DNA from: Crenothrix polyspora
GTDB taxonomy: Bacteria; Pseudomonadota; Gammaproteobacteria; Methylococcales; Methylomonadaceae
Reading direction: 5' to 3'
NCBI RefSeq assembly: GCF_900163755.1
Contig: NZ_FUKI01000170.1
Location: 33,269-86,174 of the forward strand
Length of the DNA: 52,906 bases
Part shown: positions 29,957 through 40,727 of the stretch, one piece after another
Position numbering within the stretch: the first letter of the stretch is position 1
Layout: each line of letters opens with the position of its first letter
Program-made: the position numbers and the translations under genes
The notes under the pieces: generated by a model
What the model was told of the DNA's origin: nothing
Database searches by the model: none
The model's input: only the letters and a program-made list of their open reading frames with translations

Positions 29957-30628
29957 ATGGGTCAGAAAGTACATCCAATAGGCATACGCCTTGGTATTGT
30001 CAAGGATTGGAATTCAAGATGGTATGCGGACAGCCAAAATTATTCGGTGTTTTTGCACCAAGATTTAACGGTCAGAGAATTCATAAGAAAGAAATTAGCA
30101 CATGCTTCTGTGAGCCGAATTCAAATCAATCGGGCAGCAAATAACGCTAATATCACCATACATACCGCACGTCCAGGTATTGTTATTGGTAAAAAAGGTG
30201 AAGACATTGATGTGTTAAGACAAGCCATATCAAAAATGATAGGCGTGCCTGTACAACTGAATGTTGAAGAAATTAGAAAGCCTGAGTTAGACGCATTGCT
30301 AGTAGCAGAAGGCGTTGCACAACAGCTTGAAAAACGAGTAATGTATCGTCGTGCTATGAAACGTGCTGTGACGAACTCCATGCGTTTAGGTGCTGAAGGC
30401 ATCAAAATTAATGTGGGTGGTCGTTTGAACGGTGCTGAAATTGCCCGCAGCGAATGGTATCGCGAAGGTCGTGTGCCGTTACATACATTAAGAGCGGATA
30501 TCGATTATGCCACTGCTGAAGCCAATACCACCTACGGTATTATCGGCGTGAAAGTATGGATATTCAAAGGTGAGGTATTTGATATGGAATCGCATATCGC
30601 CTCAATTAACGCTGACACAAAGAAATAG
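29957..30628 (+). CDS. rpsC: 30S ribosomal protein S3
   Basis: S3 forms part of the mRNA entry gate. The 223-residue protein has the start [19 protein letters not shown], a type II KH domain with the GKKGED loop, and the C-terminal domain with [20 protein letters not shown]. It follows rplV by 8 bp. Confidence 0.97.
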   Translation: MGQKVHPIGIRLGIVKDWNSRWYADSQNYSVFLHQDLTVREFIRKKLAHASVSRIQINRAANNANITIHTARPGIVIGKKGEDIDVLRQAISKMIGVPVQLNVEEIRKPELDALLVAEGVAQQLEKRVMYRRAMKRAVTNSMRLGAEGIKINVGGRLNGAEIARSEWYREGRVPLHTLRADIDYATAEANTTYGIIGVKVWIFKGEVFDMESHIASINADTKK

Positions 30629-30644
30629 TTGAAGGAAAAGAGAC

Positions 30645-31058
30645 ATGCTTCAACCTAAAAGAACAAAATTCCGTAAACAGCACAAAGGCCGTAATAATGG
30701 TATCGCTGTTCGTGGTTCATCGGTAAGCTTTGGCGAATACGGACTTAAATCTGTTAGTCGTGGCAGACTTACCGCAAGACAAATTGAATCTGCTCGCCGT
30801 ACCATTACACGTCATGTTAAGCGTGGTGGTAAATTGTGGATAAGAATTTTTCCTGATAAGCCTATTACCAAAAAACCTTTGGAAGTACGTATGGGTAAAG
30901 GGAAAGGTAGTGTAGAATACTGGGTTGCTCAAGTAAGACCTGGCACTATGCTGTATGAGATTCAAGGTGTTTCTGAAGAGATGGCTCGTGAAGCTTTTGC
31001 CTTGGCAGCCGCCAAATTACCCTTAAAGACTCTTTTTACCGCCCGGACGATAATGTAA
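30645..31058 (+). CDS. rplP: 50S ribosomal protein L16
   Basis: L16 organises the A-site region of the large subunit. The 137-residue protein has the typical start [18 protein letters not shown] and the conserved [19 protein letters not shown]. The last base of its stop codon is the first base of the rpmC start. Confidence 0.97.
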   Translation: MLQPKRTKFRKQHKGRNNGIAVRGSSVSFGEYGLKSVSRGRLTARQIESARRTITRHVKRGGKLWIRIFPDKPITKKPLEVRMGKGKGSVEYWVAQVRPGTMLYEIQGVSEEMAREAFALAAAKLPLKTLFTARTIM

Positions 31059-31249
31059 TGAAAGCAAGTGAACTACGTCAGAAATCAAAAGACGAGTTGG
31101 GTGCTATGATGCTCGACTTATCTCGTGAGCGCTTCAATCTTAGAATGCAAAAAGGTACTGGACAACTGACCAAACCTGACCAAGTAAAAAAAGTCAGACG
31201 GGATGTTGCACGTATCCAAACACTATTGAAAGAAATGGCGAGCGCATAA
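31058..31249 (+). CDS. rpmC: 50S ribosomal protein L29
   Basis: L29 is a small two-helix protein at the tunnel exit beside L23. The 63 residues ([20 protein letters not shown], then [12 protein letters not shown] and [11 protein letters not shown]) match the family in length and pattern. The start overlaps the rplP stop by one base. Confidence 0.96.
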   Translation: MKASELRQKSKDELGAMMLDLSRERFNLRMQKGTGQLTKPDQVKKVRRDVARIQTLLKEMASA

Positions 31250-31250
31250 A

Positions 31251-31523
31251 ATGAGTGAAAATACAGCTGAAAACACCGTTGCACTGAGAACCATTTCTGG
31301 TCGCGTTGTCAGTAATAAAATGGATAAAACGATTACAGTACTGGTAGAGCGTGTTGTCAAGCACCCTGTCTACGGTAAGTATATTAAGCGTTCAACCAAA
31401 ATTATGGCACACGATGCGGAAAATGTTTGTAAAGAAGGTGATGTTGTGGCAATTACTTCTTGCCGTCCGATGTCCAAGAACAAAACTTTTAAATTAGTGC
31501 AAGTTTTAGAAAGCACTAAATAA
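31251..31523 (+). CDS. rpsQ: 30S ribosomal protein S17
   Basis: S17 binds 16S rRNA helix 11 and is an early assembly protein. The 90-residue protein has [20 protein letters not shown] and the C-terminal [17 protein letters not shown]. It starts one base after rpmC. The next gap of 42 bp is where the S10 and spc operons meet in E. coli; no promoter or terminator is visible in it. Confidence 0.96.
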   Translation: MSENTAENTVALRTISGRVVSNKMDKTITVLVERVVKHPVYGKYIKRSTKIMAHDAENVCKEGDVVAITSCRPMSKNKTFKLVQVLESTK

Positions 31524-31565
31524 GTAGTAGTAAAACTGTTTACATTTTAAGTGCGGGAATAAATC

Positions 31566-31934
31566 ATGATTCAGATGCAAACTAACCTTGACGTTGCTGA
31601 TAATAGCGGCGCAAAAAAGGTCATGTGTATCAAAGTATTAGGCGGTTCGCATAGACGTTATGCGGGCATAGGCGATATTATTAAAGTCAGTATTAAAGAT
31701 GCGATTCCTCGTGGCAGAGTCAAAAAAGGAGAGGTTTACAATGCGCTAGTTGTGAGAACAGCAAAAGGCGTGCGTAGATCAGATGGTTCCGTGATTCGCT
31801 TCGATGGTAATGCGGCTGTTATCCTTAATAATAATTTGCAGCCATTGGGTACGCGTATATTTGGCCCTGTGACCCGTGAGCTTAGAGGTGAGAAATTTAT
31901 GAAAATTATCTCCTTAGCTCCTGAAGTTTTATAA
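31566..31934 (+). CDS. rplN: 50S ribosomal protein L14
   Basis: L14 forms a bridge to 16S rRNA and binds the silencing factor RsfS in other bacteria. The 122-residue protein begins [20 protein letters not shown] and ends with the conserved [20 protein letters not shown]. It is the first gene of the spc-type set. Confidence 0.97.
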   Translation: MIQMQTNLDVADNSGAKKVMCIKVLGGSHRRYAGIGDIIKVSIKDAIPRGRVKKGEVYNALVVRTAKGVRRSDGSVIRFDGNAAVILNNNLQPLGTRIFGPVTRELRGEKFMKIISLAPEVL

Positions 31935-31949
31935 GTGGGAAACTAAACG

Positions 31950-32267
31950 ATGCAAAAAATTAAAAAAGGCGATGATGTTATTGTTCGTACCGGTAAGGAT
32001 AAAGGTAAGAGCGGTAGAGTCGTTAAAATATTGAAAAACAATACGGTGCTGGTTGAAGGAATCAATCAAGTCAAAAAAAGCCAGAAACCGAATCCTAATG
32101 CAAATATCGATGGCGGCATTGTCGTTAAAGACATGCCTATTAATATTTCCAATATCGGTCTGTACAATCCCGCTATTAAAAAAGCAGATCGTGTTGGTTT
32201 TAGATTTTTGGACGATGGCAAAAAAGTCAGATATTTCAAGTCCACGAATGACCTCGTCGATGTATAA
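31950..32267 (+). CDS. rplX: 50S ribosomal protein L24
   Basis: L24 starts assembly of the large subunit. The 105-residue protein has an N-terminal KOW motif (KGDDVIVRTGKDKGKSGRVV) and the typical KKSQKPNPNANIDGGIV stretch. Only 13 bp separate it from rplE, leaving little room for the S8 target found there in E. coli. Confidence 0.97.
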   Translation: MQKIKKGDDVIVRTGKDKGKSGRVVKILKNNTVLVEGINQVKKSQKPNPNANIDGGIVVKDMPINISNIGLYNPAIKKADRVGFRFLDDGKKVRYFKSTNDLVDV

Positions 32268-32280
32268 GGTGTAGAGAATA

Positions 32281-32820
32281 ATGGCTAGACTAGAAACTGT
32301 ATATAAAGAAACCGTACTGCCCGCATTAATGGAGCAGTTCTCCTACAAATCGGTTATGCAAGCACCACGGTTGACTAAAATTACCCTGAATATGGGTGTT
32401 GGCGGCGCGGTTGCTGATAAAAAAGTGTTGCAATCTGCACTCAATGACATGGAAAAAATTGCTGGCCAAAAGCCAGTGATTACCTTGGCGAGAAAATCAA
32501 TTGCGGGTTTTAAAATCCGTGACGATATGCCTATAGGTTGTAAAGTGACATTACGCAGCGATAGAATGTATGAATTTATGGATCGTCTGATCAGTATTGC
32601 TATCCCGCGTATCCGCGACTTTAGAGGCTTGAGTTCTAAAAGTTTTGACGGACGTGGTAATTACTCGATGGGTGTTAAAGAGCAAATCATCTTCCCTGAA
32701 ATTGATTACGACAAGATTGATGTGCTGCGTGGTATGGATATTACTATTACTACCACGGCTCAAACCAACGAAGAAGGTTTGGCGTTGTTAAAGCTTTTTA
32801 ATTTTCCACTTAAAAACTAA
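32281..32820 (+). CDS. rplE: 50S ribosomal protein L5
   Basis: L5 binds 5S rRNA in the central protuberance. The 179-residue protein carries [37 protein letters not shown] (P-loop contact region) and the C-terminal [20 protein letters not shown]. Length equals that of E. coli L5. Confidence 0.97.
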   Translation: MARLETVYKETVLPALMEQFSYKSVMQAPRLTKITLNMGVGGAVADKKVLQSALNDMEKIAGQKPVITLARKSIAGFKIRDDMPIGCKVTLRSDRMYEFMDRLISIAIPRIRDFRGLSSKSFDGRGNYSMGVKEQIIFPEIDYDKIDVLRGMDITITTTAQTNEEGLALLKLFNFPLKN

Positions 32821-32831
32821 AGGGCAGCACA

Positions 32832-33137
32832 ATGGCAAAGAAATCAATGATTGCGCGTGAAACCAAGCGTAAGCAACTTGTGAAGAAATACGACGTTAAG
32901 CGTAAATCTTTAAAAGAAACTATCAGAGACCCAAACACTTCGTTTGAGGATAAAGAGACAGCTCAACTACAACTTCAGAAGTTGCCGAGAGATTCCAGCG
33001 TTACACGTATCCGTAACCGTTGTAATTTGACAGGTCGCCCACACGGGTATTATCGTAAATTTGGTTTAAGCCGTAATAAGCTGAGAGAAGCCACAATGCG
33101 CGGTGATGTTCCTGGTGTCGTTAAGGCGAGTTGGTAA
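32832..33137 (+). CDS. rpsN: 30S ribosomal protein S14 (zinc-free form)
   Basis: S14 is in the 30S head near S3 and S10. The 101-residue length and absence of paired CxxC motifs show the long, zinc-independent type. The family sequence is [20 protein letters not shown] near the C-terminus. It lies 11 bp after rplE. Confidence 0.97.
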   Translation: MAKKSMIARETKRKQLVKKYDVKRKSLKETIRDPNTSFEDKETAQLQLQKLPRDSSVTRIRNRCNLTGRPHGYYRKFGLSRNKLREATMRGDVPGVVKASW

Positions 33138-33167
33138 TCTGTTGGATCAGTTTGGAGATAATGAATA

Positions 33168-33563
33168 ATGAGCATGACAGACCCTATAGCAGACATGTTA
33201 ACCCGGATAAGAAACGGTCAGTCTGCAGGCAAAAAGAACGTAAAACAACCTTCGTCAAAATTGAAGGTATCGATTGCTAAAGTACTTAAAGATGAAGGCT
33301 ATATTGCTGATTTCAGTACCGAAACAACAGGCAGTCATACTGAGATGTTGATTGAGCTGAAATATTATAAAGGTAAGCCAGTTATTGAGAACATCAAAAG
33401 AATAAGTAGACCTGGTTTGCGTATTTACAAATCAAAAGATGAGTTACCTAAAGTACTTGGTGGATTGGGTATCGCTATTGTATCAACATCGAATGGTGTG
33501 ATGACTGACCGAGCTGCGCGTGCTATTGGGCATGGCGGTGAAGTTATCTGTACTGTTTGTTAA
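33168..33563 (+). CDS. rpsH: 30S ribosomal protein S8
   Basis: S8 binds the central domain of 16S rRNA and represses spc operon translation in E. coli. The 131-residue protein reads [20 protein letters not shown] at the start and [20 protein letters not shown] near the end. A second in-frame ATG lies two codons in, but the first matches homologues. Confidence 0.97.
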   Translation: MSMTDPIADMLTRIRNGQSAGKKNVKQPSSKLKVSIAKVLKDEGYIADFSTETTGSHTEMLIELKYYKGKPVIENIKRISRPGLRIYKSKDELPKVLGGLGIAIVSTSNGVMTDRAARAIGHGGEVICTVC

Positions 33564-33576
33564 CGTAGGCTAGATT

Positions 33577-34110
33577 ATGTCAAGAATTGCGAAAGCCCCG
33601 GTCACTATTCCTAGCGGAGTAGAGGTAAAGCTAGAGGGCAACAACATGATTGTAAAAGGTAGTAAAGGACAGTTGTCCCATACCTTGAATTCTGCCGTTA
33701 GTGTTGATATCGTTGATAACGTATTATCGGTAGTGTGGAATAAAGACGATAAAAAGGCGACAGCACAAGCGGGTACGGCCAGAGCAATTATTAACAATCT
33801 GGTGTCAGGTGTATCGGTTGGTTTTGAAAAGAAACTAGCACTGGTTGGTGTCGGTTACAGAGCACAAGCGAAAGAAAATATCCTCAGCCTGTCACTTGGC
33901 TTTTCACATCCTGTTGATTTTGAAGTGCCAGCCGGTATTACTGTTGAAACGCCTACTCAGACCGATATTATTATCAGAGGCAGTGATAAGCAACAGGTAG
34001 GCCAGGTTGCCGCAAAAATCAGAGCGTATCGTCCGCCTGAGCCTTACAAAGGCAAGGGTGTCAGATATTCTGACGAGAATGTGGTTAGAAAAGAAGCCAA
34101 GAAGAAGTAG
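33577..34110 (+). CDS. rplF: 50S ribosomal protein L6
   Basis: L6 lies near the sarcin-ricin loop and the factor-binding site. The 177-residue protein has two similar domains; the second ends with the conserved [20 protein letters not shown], then a lysine-rich tail. It starts 13 bp after rpsH. Confidence 0.97.
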   Translation: MSRIAKAPVTIPSGVEVKLEGNNMIVKGSKGQLSHTLNSAVSVDIVDNVLSVVWNKDDKKATAQAGTARAIINNLVSGVSVGFEKKLALVGVGYRAQAKENILSLSLGFSHPVDFEVPAGITVETPTQTDIIIRGSDKQQVGQVAAKIRAYRPPEPYKGKGVRYSDENVVRKEAKKK

Positions 34111-34119
34111 GGTAGCATA

Positions 34120-34473
34120 ATGGATAAGAAAAAATCTCGTATGAAACGCGCGTTGAAGCTGCGTTGTAAAATTAAAAGCTTGAATGCTGTGCGTTTGTCG
34201 GTTCATAAAACTTCGCAACATATTTATGCGCAAGTGATCAGTGGTGATGGTACAACGACGTTGGCCAGTGCTTCAACAACACAAACACAGATTAACGCTA
34301 ATTTAAAAAACACCAATAACATAGAAGCTGCGACTGAAGTGGGTAAGTGGATTGCTAAGAATGCTATCTCAGCCGGTGTGAGCGAAGTGGCATTTGACCG
34401 CTCAGGATTTAAATATCACGGTCGTGTCAAAGCGTTAGCAGATGCTGCTCGTGAAGCTGGTTTGAAATTTTAG
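34120..34473 (+). CDS. rplR: 50S ribosomal protein L18
   Basis: L18 binds 5S rRNA together with L5 and L25. The 117-residue protein has a basic N-terminus and the C-terminal [20 protein letters not shown] motif of the family. It is 9 bp after rplF. Confidence 0.97.
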   Translation: MDKKKSRMKRALKLRCKIKSLNAVRLSVHKTSQHIYAQVISGDGTTTLASASTTQTQINANLKNTNNIEAATEVGKWIAKNAISAGVSEVAFDRSGFKYHGRVKALADAAREAGLKF

Positions 34474-34482
34474 GAGATAATA

Positions 34483-34989
34483 ATGGCGACAGCACCTGCT
34501 CAAGGTAGCACCGACGGTTTGCAAGAAAAATTGGTTAACGTACGACGCGTTGCCAAAGTAGTTAAAGGTGGTCGTGTGTTTGGTTTTACCGCACTAACCG
34601 TTGTTGGCGATGGCCAAGGGCGAGTAGGTTACGGTGTTAGCAAAGCCCGCGAAGTGCCGATAGCAATTCAAAAATCTTTGGAGCAAGCGCGCAAAAATAT
34701 GCGTAAAGTGTCTCTAAAAGGCGATACGCTACAGTATTCTATTATGAACACCACCGGTGCTGCGAAGGTTTACATGCAGCCCGCTTCAGAAGGTACGGGC
34801 ATTATTGCCGGTGGTGCGATGCGAGCGGTTTTTGAAGTGGTCGGTGTACATAACGTATTGGCTAAATGTATTGGTACGAGCAATCCAATTAACGTTGTGA
34901 GAGCAACGATCAATGGACTTACCGGTATGCACAATGCCAACCAAATTGCGGCTAAGCGTGGCTTAACCGTTGAACAGATCATTGGGTAG
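34483..34989 (+). CDS. rpsE: 30S ribosomal protein S5
   Basis: S5 works with S3 and S4 at the mRNA entry site and influences accuracy. The 168-residue protein has the N-terminal RNA-binding domain with [20 protein letters not shown] and the C-terminal signature around [24 protein letters not shown] lies 8 bp before the ATG. Confidence 0.97.
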   Translation: MATAPAQGSTDGLQEKLVNVRRVAKVVKGGRVFGFTALTVVGDGQGRVGYGVSKAREVPIAIQKSLEQARKNMRKVSLKGDTLQYSIMNTTGAAKVYMQPASEGTGIIAGGAMRAVFEVVGVHNVLAKCIGTSNPINVVRATINGLTGMHNANQIAAKRGLTVEQIIG

Positions 34990-34994
34990 TTGAA

Positions 34995-35180
34995 ATGGCC
35001 AGTACCACATTAAATGTTACTATGACAAAAAGCAAGTTTGGACGATTGCCTCGCCACCAAGCCTGTTTGAAAGGTTTGGGCTTGCGTAAAATTAACCAAA
35101 CAGTGCAAATTATTAATACACCGGAAAATCGGGGTATGATAAATAAAATAGCATATATGCTAAAAGTCGAGGAAGTGTAA
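34995..35180 (+). CDS. rpmD: 50S ribosomal protein L30
   Basis: L30 is a small globular protein on the 23S rRNA surface. The 61 residues include the family core [20 protein letters not shown] and end VEEV. It lies between rpsE (5 bp) and rplO (adjacent, no gap). Confidence 0.96.
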   Translation: MASTTLNVTMTKSKFGRLPRHQACLKGLGLRKINQTVQIINTPENRGMINKIAYMLKVEEV

Positions 35181-35615
35181 ATGTATTTAAATACTATCCA
35201 AGCGGCAGAAGGATCACGTAAGAAATCCAGAAGAGTGGGTCGTGGCATAGGCTGTACAATGGGTAAGACGTGTGGTCGCGGCCACAAAGGCCAGAAAGCT
35301 CGTTCAGGTGGTTTTCATAAAGTCGGTTTTGAAGGCGGTCAGATGCCTTTACAACGCCGCTTGCCTAAAGTAGGTTTTACTTCACAATCGAGCAAATATT
35401 CTGCTGAAGTCAGATTGCATGAGTTGAATGCGCTGATCGCTGAAGTGATCGATCTTAAAGTGTTAATTGCTGCTAATATCGTGCCCGCCTTTACTAAAAA
35501 AGCTAAAATTATTCAATCGGGTTTATTAAATAAAGCGGTTGTCATTAAGGGTATCTCAGTAACAATCGGTGCTAAAGCATCTATTGAAGCTGCTGGCGGC
35601 ACAATAGAGGCTTAA
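35181..35615 (+). CDS. rplO: 50S ribosomal protein L15
   Basis: L15 is a late assembly protein. The 144-residue product has the glycine- and basic-rich N-terminus ([35 protein letters not shown]) and a globular C-terminal half. It abuts rpmD and is followed after one base by secY. Confidence 0.97.
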   Translation: MYLNTIQAAEGSRKKSRRVGRGIGCTMGKTCGRGHKGQKARSGGFHKVGFEGGQMPLQRRLPKVGFTSQSSKYSAEVRLHELNALIAEVIDLKVLIAANIVPAFTKKAKIIQSGLLNKAVVIKGISVTIGAKASIEAAGGTIEA

Positions 35616-35616
35616 A

Positions 35617-36939
35617 GTGAGTACTCCGAGAACACAGGCGACAGGAAAAGGCGATGGACTCTCAGAGCTGAAAGCGAGGTTGCTTTTTGTTCTTGGGGGA
35701 TTAATTGTATTGAGGATAGGAGGGCACATCCCTGTTCCAGGAATAGATCCTACCGCTCTTGCAGCGATGTTTAAGGAGCAGAGTGGTTCTATTTTAGACA
35801 TGTTTAATATGTTCTCTGGCGGTGCTTTGCAGCGACTGAGTATTTTTGCTTTAGGCATCATGCCCTATATATCGGCATCTATCATCATGCAACTGATGAC
35901 GGTAGTGATACCGGCTATGGAGCAAATGAAAAAAGAAGGTGCTTCGGGTAATCGTAAAATATCGCAATATACGCGATATGGCACAGTGTTACTAGCCACT
36001 TTTCAAGCTATTGGTATTTCTCTCGCTTTGCAGACACAGTCTGCAGGTGGGCTTTCTGTCGTCATGAATCCTGGTGTTGGATTTATTGCTATCACCACAA
36101 TTACACTGGTTACAGGCACTATCTTTTTGATGTGGCTGGGCGAGCAGATGACAGAGCGAGGTATCGGTAACGGTATCTCAATGATCATTTTTGCTGGTAT
36201 TGTTTCTGGATTACCTAAGGCGATAGGAAGTACTTTAGATTTAGCGCGTACCGGGGAAATGAACGGTGCACTTATTTTGCTATTGTTTTTGTTATCGCTT
36301 TCTGTGACAGCATTAGTGGTTTTTGTTGAAAGAGGTCAGCGTAGAATACTGATTAATTACCCAAAAAGACAGCAAGGTGGTAAAACTTACGGTGGTCAGA
36401 GTAGTTTTTTGCCTTTGAAGTTGAATATGGCAGGTGTTATACCACCCATTTTCGCATCCAGTATCATTTTATTTCCGGCAACGATTGCGGGTTGGTTTGG
36501 TAATACAGATGGTTTTAGATGGTTACAAGATGTTGCTACCATGCTATCACCAGGTCAGCCGGTGTATGTGATTTTTTATGCCGCTGCTATTATTTTCTTT
36601 TGTTTTTTCTATACTGCCGTGCAGTTTAATTCAAAAGAGACAGCAGAGAATTTGAAAAAATCAGGTGCTTTTTTGCCTGGTATACGGCCAGGTTTGCAAA
36701 CCAGTGCTTATATAGATAAAGTCATGACACGTCTGACACTGATTGGTGCTTTTTACATCACCTTAGTGTGTTTGTTACCAGAGTTTTTAATAGTTTACTG
36801 GAATGTGCCTTTTTACTTTGGTGGCACCTCGTTACTGATTATTGTTGTCGTGGTAATGGATTTTATTTCTCAGATGCAAACGCACATGATGTCTCAGAAA
36901 TATGAAGGTTTGATGAAAAAAGCAAATCTTAAAAAATAA
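35617..36939 (+). CDS. secY: preprotein translocase subunit SecY
   Basis: SecY is the channel of the Sec export machinery in the inner membrane and works with the SecE encoded at 10275. The 440-residue protein has ten predicted membrane segments, the plug region [20 protein letters not shown] and the SecA/ribosome loop with [16 protein letters not shown]. The start is GTG at 35617, one base after the rplO stop. Being inside the spc set ties export capacity to ribosome synthesis. Confidence 0.96.
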   Translation: MSTPRTQATGKGDGLSELKARLLFVLGGLIVLRIGGHIPVPGIDPTALAAMFKEQSGSILDMFNMFSGGALQRLSIFALGIMPYISASIIMQLMTVVIPAMEQMKKEGASGNRKISQYTRYGTVLLATFQAIGISLALQTQSAGGLSVVMNPGVGFIAITTITLVTGTIFLMWLGEQMTERGIGNGISMIIFAGIVSGLPKAIGSTLDLARTGEMNGALILLLFLLSLSVTALVVFVERGQRRILINYPKRQQGGKTYGGQSSFLPLKLNMAGVIPPIFASSIILFPATIAGWFGNTDGFRWLQDVATMLSPGQPVYVIFYAAAIIFFCFFYTAVQFNSKETAENLKKSGAFLPGIRPGLQTSAYIDKVMTRLTLIGAFYITLVCLLPEFLIVYWNVPFYFGGTSLLIIVVVVMDFISQMQTHMMSQKYEGLMKKANLKK

Positions 36940-36979
36940 TGTTAATTAAGATAAAAATGCACAAGTGCAGGAGATAGCT

Positions 36980-37093
36980 GTGAAAGTACGTGCTTCCGTT
37001 AAAAAAATTTGTAGAAATTGTAAGATTGTAAAAAGACATGGCGTTGTTAGAGTCATCTGTGATGATGGCAGACATAAACAACGACAAGGTTAG
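36980..37093 (+). CDS. rpmJ: 50S ribosomal protein L36
   Basis: L36 is the smallest large-subunit protein. The frame gives 37 residues beginning [20 protein letters not shown] after the initiator and ending HKQRQG. It is the zinc-binding form, with Cys11, Cys14, Cys27 and His32. The start is GTG with AGGAG 6 bp upstream at 36969-36973. The place between secY and rpsM is the usual one. Confidence 0.96.
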   Translation: MKVRASVKKICRNCKIVKRHGVVRVICDDGRHKQRQG

Positions 37094-37099
37094 GATTTG

Positions 37100-37128
37100 T
37101 TGCGTCATAGTTATTGCAATGCTATAAT
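37100..37128 (+). promoter_or_regulatory. promoter of the rpsM-rpsK-rpsD-rpoA-rplQ unit
   Basis: A perfect -10 TATAAT (37123-37128) lies 17 bp after TTGCGT (37100-37105). The start would be near 37135, giving a leader of about 35 nt before rpsM. That is short for an E. coli-style S4 repressor pseudoknot, and I cannot see one. The site lies just after rpmJ and lets the alpha set be transcribed on its own. Confidence 0.7.
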
Positions 37129-37169
37129 TGGACGCTTAACTTTAGAGTATTGCTCGGGGGAGTATCTAG

Positions 37170-37526
37170 ATGGCGCGTATTGCCGGGATAAATATACCAG
37201 ATCATAAACACGCCGTCATTGCTTTGACAGCTATTTATGGTATTGGTCGTCAAACTGCAAGTGAGATTTGTGTAGAGGTTGGAATTCAGCCTTCGGTAAA
37301 AATAAAAGAGCTGAGTGAAGAGCAATTAGAAACCATTCGTGCCGTCATTGGTAAAATGACAGTCGAAGGTGATTTGCGTCGTGAAGTCTCTATGAATATC
37401 AAACGGTTGATGGATCTCGGTTGCTATCGTGGCATCAGGCATCGCAGAGGCTTGCCGCTTCGAGGCCAAAGAACCAGAACCAATGCGCGTACCCGTAAAG
37501 GCCCTCGTAAACCCATCAGAAAATAA
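37170..37526 (+). CDS. rpsM: 30S ribosomal protein S13
   Basis: S13 links the small subunit head to the P-site tRNA and to L5. The 118-residue protein begins [20 protein letters not shown] and has the C-terminal [19 protein letters not shown]. The ribosome site GGGGGAG lies about 8 bp before the ATG. Confidence 0.97.
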   Translation: MARIAGINIPDHKHAVIALTAIYGIGRQTASEICVEVGIQPSVKIKELSEEQLETIRAVIGKMTVEGDLRREVSMNIKRLMDLGCYRGIRHRRGLPLRGQRTRTNARTRKGPRKPIRK

Positions 37527-37548
37527 GTTTTCTTAAGAGATAAATGTA

Positions 37549-37938
37549 ATGGCAAGTCCAAATAATCGTGCTAGAAAGCGCGTAAAAAAAGAGGTGGCTG
37601 ACGGTATCGTTCACGTTCATGCGTCTTTTAATAACACCATCATTACTATCACCGACAGAAAAGGCAATGCTCTATCTTGGGCAACGTCAGGTGGTTCGGG
37701 TTTTAGGGGTTCGCGTAAAAGTACTCCTTTTGCAGCGCAGGTTGCCGCAGAGAAAGCGGGGACGGTTGCTTTGGAATTTGGTATGAAAAATCTAGATGTT
37801 ATGATCAAAGGTCCAGGCCCTGGTCGTGAGTCAGCAGTGCGTTCTTTGAACAATCTGGGATTCAAAATTAATAACATTGTAGATGTGACACCTATTCCAC
37901 ACAATGGATGTCGCCCACCTAAAAAGCGCCGCGTATAG
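37549..37938 (+). CDS. rpsK: 30S ribosomal protein S11
   Basis: S11 forms the platform cleft near the Shine-Dalgarno helix. The 129-residue protein has [20 protein letters not shown] and the C-terminal [12 protein letters not shown]. It is 22 bp after rpsM. Confidence 0.97.
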   Translation: MASPNNRARKRVKKEVADGIVHVHASFNNTIITITDRKGNALSWATSGGSGFRGSRKSTPFAAQVAAEKAGTVALEFGMKNLDVMIKGPGPGRESAVRSLNNLGFKINNIVDVTPIPHNGCRPPKKRRV

Positions 37939-37956
37939 AAATTTTGGAGTAGTCAC

Positions 37957-38577
37957 ATGGCAAGATATCTTGGACCCACCTGTAAGCTGAGTCGTAGAGA
38001 AGGGACTGATCTGTTTTTAAAAAGCAGAGGCAAATCCCTAGAAAACAAATGTAAGTTAGAACAAAGACCAGGTCAGCACGGTGCGAAACGTACCCGTAGT
38101 TCTGATTATGCTATGCAGTTAAGAGCAAAACAAAGACTGCGTAGAATTTACGGTATTTTGGAAAAACAATTTAGAAACTATTACAAAACGGCTGATATGA
38201 AGAAAGGCGCAACAGGTGAAAATCTGTTGAATCTTCTTGAGTCCAGATTAGATAACGTAGTTTATCGTATGGGTTTTGCGTGTACACGCGCTGAAGCACG
38301 TCAGTTAGTTAGTCATAAATCAATTCAGGTAAATGGTTCATTAATCAATGTACCGTCTTATCAAGTTGCTCCTGGCGATGCTATTGCCATTAGAGAAAAA
38401 GCCAAAAAACAACAAAGAATTGTTGATGCTTTGACAGTTGCTGATCAGTATGGCTTCCCTGCTTGGGTTGAAGTCGATGCAAAAGCAATGTCGGGTAAGT
38501 TCAGTTCTTTGCCTGATCGTGTTGATCTGGGCAGCGATATTAATGAGCAGTTGGTTGTGGAACTATACTCCAAGTAA
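37957..38577 (+). CDS. rpsD: 30S ribosomal protein S4
   Basis: S4 starts 16S rRNA assembly, affects accuracy, and represses the alpha operon in E. coli. The 206-residue protein has the start [20 protein letters not shown] and an S4 RNA-binding domain ([20 protein letters not shown]). The N-terminus lacks a four-cysteine zinc site. GGAG lies 8 bp before the ATG. Confidence 0.97.
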   Translation: MARYLGPTCKLSRREGTDLFLKSRGKSLENKCKLEQRPGQHGAKRTRSSDYAMQLRAKQRLRRIYGILEKQFRNYYKTADMKKGATGENLLNLLESRLDNVVYRMGFACTRAEARQLVSHKSIQVNGSLINVPSYQVAPGDAIAIREKAKKQQRIVDALTVADQYGFPAWVEVDAKAMSGKFSSLPDRVDLGSDINEQLVVELYSK

Positions 38578-38600
38578 TCTTGTAGTTTTGAGGAATATAA

Positions 38601-39614
38601 ATGCAGAGTTCTATTTCTGGCTTATTAAAGCCTCGATTAGTTGAAGTTGTCAGTAAAACGCCTAATCATTCCAGAATTGTGATAGAACCTCTTGAGCGCG
38701 GTTTCGGGCATTCCTTAGGAAATGCTTTGAGACGCGTGTTATTGTCGACCATTCCAGGTTGTGCAGTAACCGATGTTGAAATTGAAGGCGTTCTCCACGA
38801 ATACACCACGATAGAAGGTGTACAGGAAGATGTTGTTGATATTTTGTTAAATCTCAAAAAATTGGCAGTTATTCTTCACAGCCGAGACGAAGTTGAGCTG
38901 ACATTATCTAAAAATGGTGCAGGCAGTGTTACTGCGGGCGACATCAGTTTACCGCATGACGTTGACATTATTAATCCCGATTTGGTGATTGCTAATTTAA
39001 CGCAAGCTGGTGTATTGAATATGAAAATACGCGTTCGTCGTGGCAGAGGCTATGAGCCAGTTAGTACGCGTAAAGCAAGTTCAGAGCAAAGTAGCGTTGT
39101 AGGTGCGTTGCAGTTAGATGCGGCTTATAGCCCTATCGTTAAAGTCGCTTATCAAGTTGAAAGTACACGCGTTGAGCAACGTACTAATTTAGATAAATTG
39201 ATTATTGAGCTTGAAACTAACGGTACAGTTGATCCAGAGCAGACCATTAAACTGGCGGCAACGATTTTACACGAGCAGCTATCTGTTTTCGTTGATTTCG
39301 AAAAAGTTGATATGCAGCCTGCGCCAGAAGTCGGTGTAGAAGCGGAGCCGTTTGAACCGGTCTTGTTAAGGCCTGTTGATGATCTTGAATTGACTGTGAG
39401 ATCGGCCAACTGTTTGAAAGCGGAAAATATTTTCTATATCGGAGATTTAATTCAACGTACCGAAGTTGAATTATTGAAAACACCGAATCTGGGCAAGAAA
39501 TCGTTGACAGAGATTAAAGATATTCTCGCTTTAAAAGGATTGTCATTGGGTATGCGTTTGGAAAACTGGCCGCCTGATAATCTTGCAGATCAAAATCACA
39601 CAATTACACACTGA
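38601..39614 (+). CDS. rpoA: DNA-directed RNA polymerase subunit alpha
   Basis: The alpha dimer starts assembly of RNA polymerase and reads promoter UP elements and activators. The 337-residue protein has the N-terminal assembly domain ([20 protein letters not shown]) and, after a linker at about 235-250, the C-terminal DNA-binding domain ([33 protein letters not shown]). A GAGGAA site precedes the ATG. It pairs with rpoB and rpoC in the same window. Confidence 0.97.
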   Translation: MQSSISGLLKPRLVEVVSKTPNHSRIVIEPLERGFGHSLGNALRRVLLSTIPGCAVTDVEIEGVLHEYTTIEGVQEDVVDILLNLKKLAVILHSRDEVELTLSKNGAGSVTAGDISLPHDVDIINPDLVIANLTQAGVLNMKIRVRRGRGYEPVSTRKASSEQSSVVGALQLDAAYSPIVKVAYQVESTRVEQRTNLDKLIIELETNGTVDPEQTIKLAATILHEQLSVFVDFEKVDMQPAPEVGVEAEPFEPVLLRPVDDLELTVRSANCLKAENIFYIGDLIQRTEVELLKTPNLGKKSLTEIKDILALKGLSLGMRLENWPPDNLADQNHTITH

Positions 39615-39631
39615 CATTAGGCTGTTCCATA

Positions 39632-39994
39632 ATGAGACATCGTAAATCTGGTAGAAAATTTAACATGAACAGCAGCCACCGTAAGGCGCTGTTCAGTAAT
39701 ATGGTTACTTCGTTATTTAAGCATGAGTTGATCAGAACAACTTTGCCGAAAGCGAAAGAATTAAGAAGCTATGCTGAACCTTTGATTACCATGTCAAAAA
39801 TTGACAGTGTTGCTAAAAGACGTATGGCGTTTGCCAAGCTGCATGATCGTGACGCAGTGACTAAGTTGTTTAATGAATTAGGTCCACGTTATAAAGACAG
39901 AGCGGGCGGTTATTTACGTATCATGAAATGCGGTTTTAGAACCGGTGATGATGCACCTATGGCTTATGTTGAATTGGTTGATAGACCAGAGTAA
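39632..39994 (+). CDS. rplQ: 50S ribosomal protein L17
   Basis: L17 is at the bottom of the large subunit near the tunnel exit. The 120-residue protein begins [20 protein letters not shown] and has the family sequence [19 protein letters not shown]. It is the last gene of the ribosomal block and is followed by a strong terminator. Confidence 0.97.
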   Translation: MRHRKSGRKFNMNSSHRKALFSNMVTSLFKHELIRTTLPKAKELRSYAEPLITMSKIDSVAKRRMAFAKLHDRDAVTKLFNELGPRYKDRAGGYLRIMKCGFRTGDDAPMAYVELVDRPE

Positions 39995-40013
39995 TACAGT
40001 CATAAGAAGATAA

Positions 40014-40045
40014 TAAAAAAAGCCGGTTTATACCGGCTTTTTTTA
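40014..40045 (+). terminator. bidirectional intrinsic terminator after rplQ
   Basis: AGCCGGT (40021-40027) and ACCGGCT (40032-40038) pair perfectly around TTAT. An A-run lies before the stem and seven T residues follow. It ends the alpha set on the plus strand and can also serve the converging minus-strand ferredoxin gene. Confidence 0.92.
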
Positions 40046-40139
40046 TGGGTGTCAGTTTGTGTTTTTCAATTCATTTTAACCGATAAGCAGTGTTACACGT
40101 TGGCGTGTTGATACATTAACAAAAATAAGAGGCAGACTT

Positions 40140-40463
40140 TTATTTTTGTAAAAATTCTATTTTCCCTGGTTTACCATTCCAATCATCGGCATCATCAACC
40201 GGTGCTTTAACTTCAGTAATAATAGGCCACAACTTGGCTAATTCGGCGTTTAATGCGATAAATTGCGTTTGATCGTCAGGCACTTCGTCCTCGGAAAAAA
40301 TAGCATTTGCTGGGCATTCGGGTTCGCATAAGGTGCAATCAATGCACTCATCTGGATTAATAACCAAAAAATTAGGCCCTTCATGAAAACAATCTACTGG
40401 GCAGACATCTACGCAATCAGTAAATTTACATTTGATACAGTTTTCTGTGACTACAAAAGTCAT
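40140..40463 (-). CDS. fdxA: 7Fe ferredoxin (FdxA type)
   Basis: This 107-residue ferredoxin carries one 3Fe-4S and one 4Fe-4S cluster. The ligands line up with Azotobacter FdI shifted by one: Cys9, Cys17 and Cys50 for the 3Fe cluster; Cys21, Cys40, Cys43 and Cys46 for the 4Fe cluster. A long acidic C-terminal tail follows, as in that family. It is a cytosolic low-potential electron carrier; in Azotobacter the homologue also has a redox-stress role. It converges on rplQ and shares its terminator. A motif also seen near sodB lies upstream at 40673. Confidence 0.95.
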   Translation of the reverse strand: MTFVVTENCIKCKFTDCVDVCPVDCFHEGPNFLVINPDECIDCTLCEPECPANAIFSEDEVPDDQTQFIALNAELAKLWPIITEVKAPVDDADDWNGKPGKIEFLQK

Positions 40464-40672
40464 AATTTTTACCAGGAAAAGTTGTAGGGAAAATTATTTT
40501 TATACTTGGAGGCGCATTTTAGCAGAAAGCTCGCCATGATAAAACCTTGGCTTAACGTATTGATAGTCAGCTAAGTTAGGCTGTGATAAAAGCTTGGTTT
40601 TGAAGTGTCGGGATTACAGCGTTATGCTGTGTTTGTTGATGTTTATAGTTAACGACGGGTGTGTTAGACATT

Positions 40673-40694
40673 TTACAAGGTATTTTATACTGTG
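40673..40694 (+). promoter_or_regulatory. shared 22-bp motif, copy 1 (fdxA side)
   Basis: This site matches 42301-42322 at 20 of 22 positions, both with the core TTTTATACTGTG after a TTACA start. It lies between the 3' end of the minus-strand TPR gene and the fdxA promoter region, about 210 bp upstream of the fdxA start. Function unknown. Confidence 0.4.
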
Positions 40695-40727
40695 TTCTGG
40701 GTGAAAAATATAAAATTATTCAGCAAG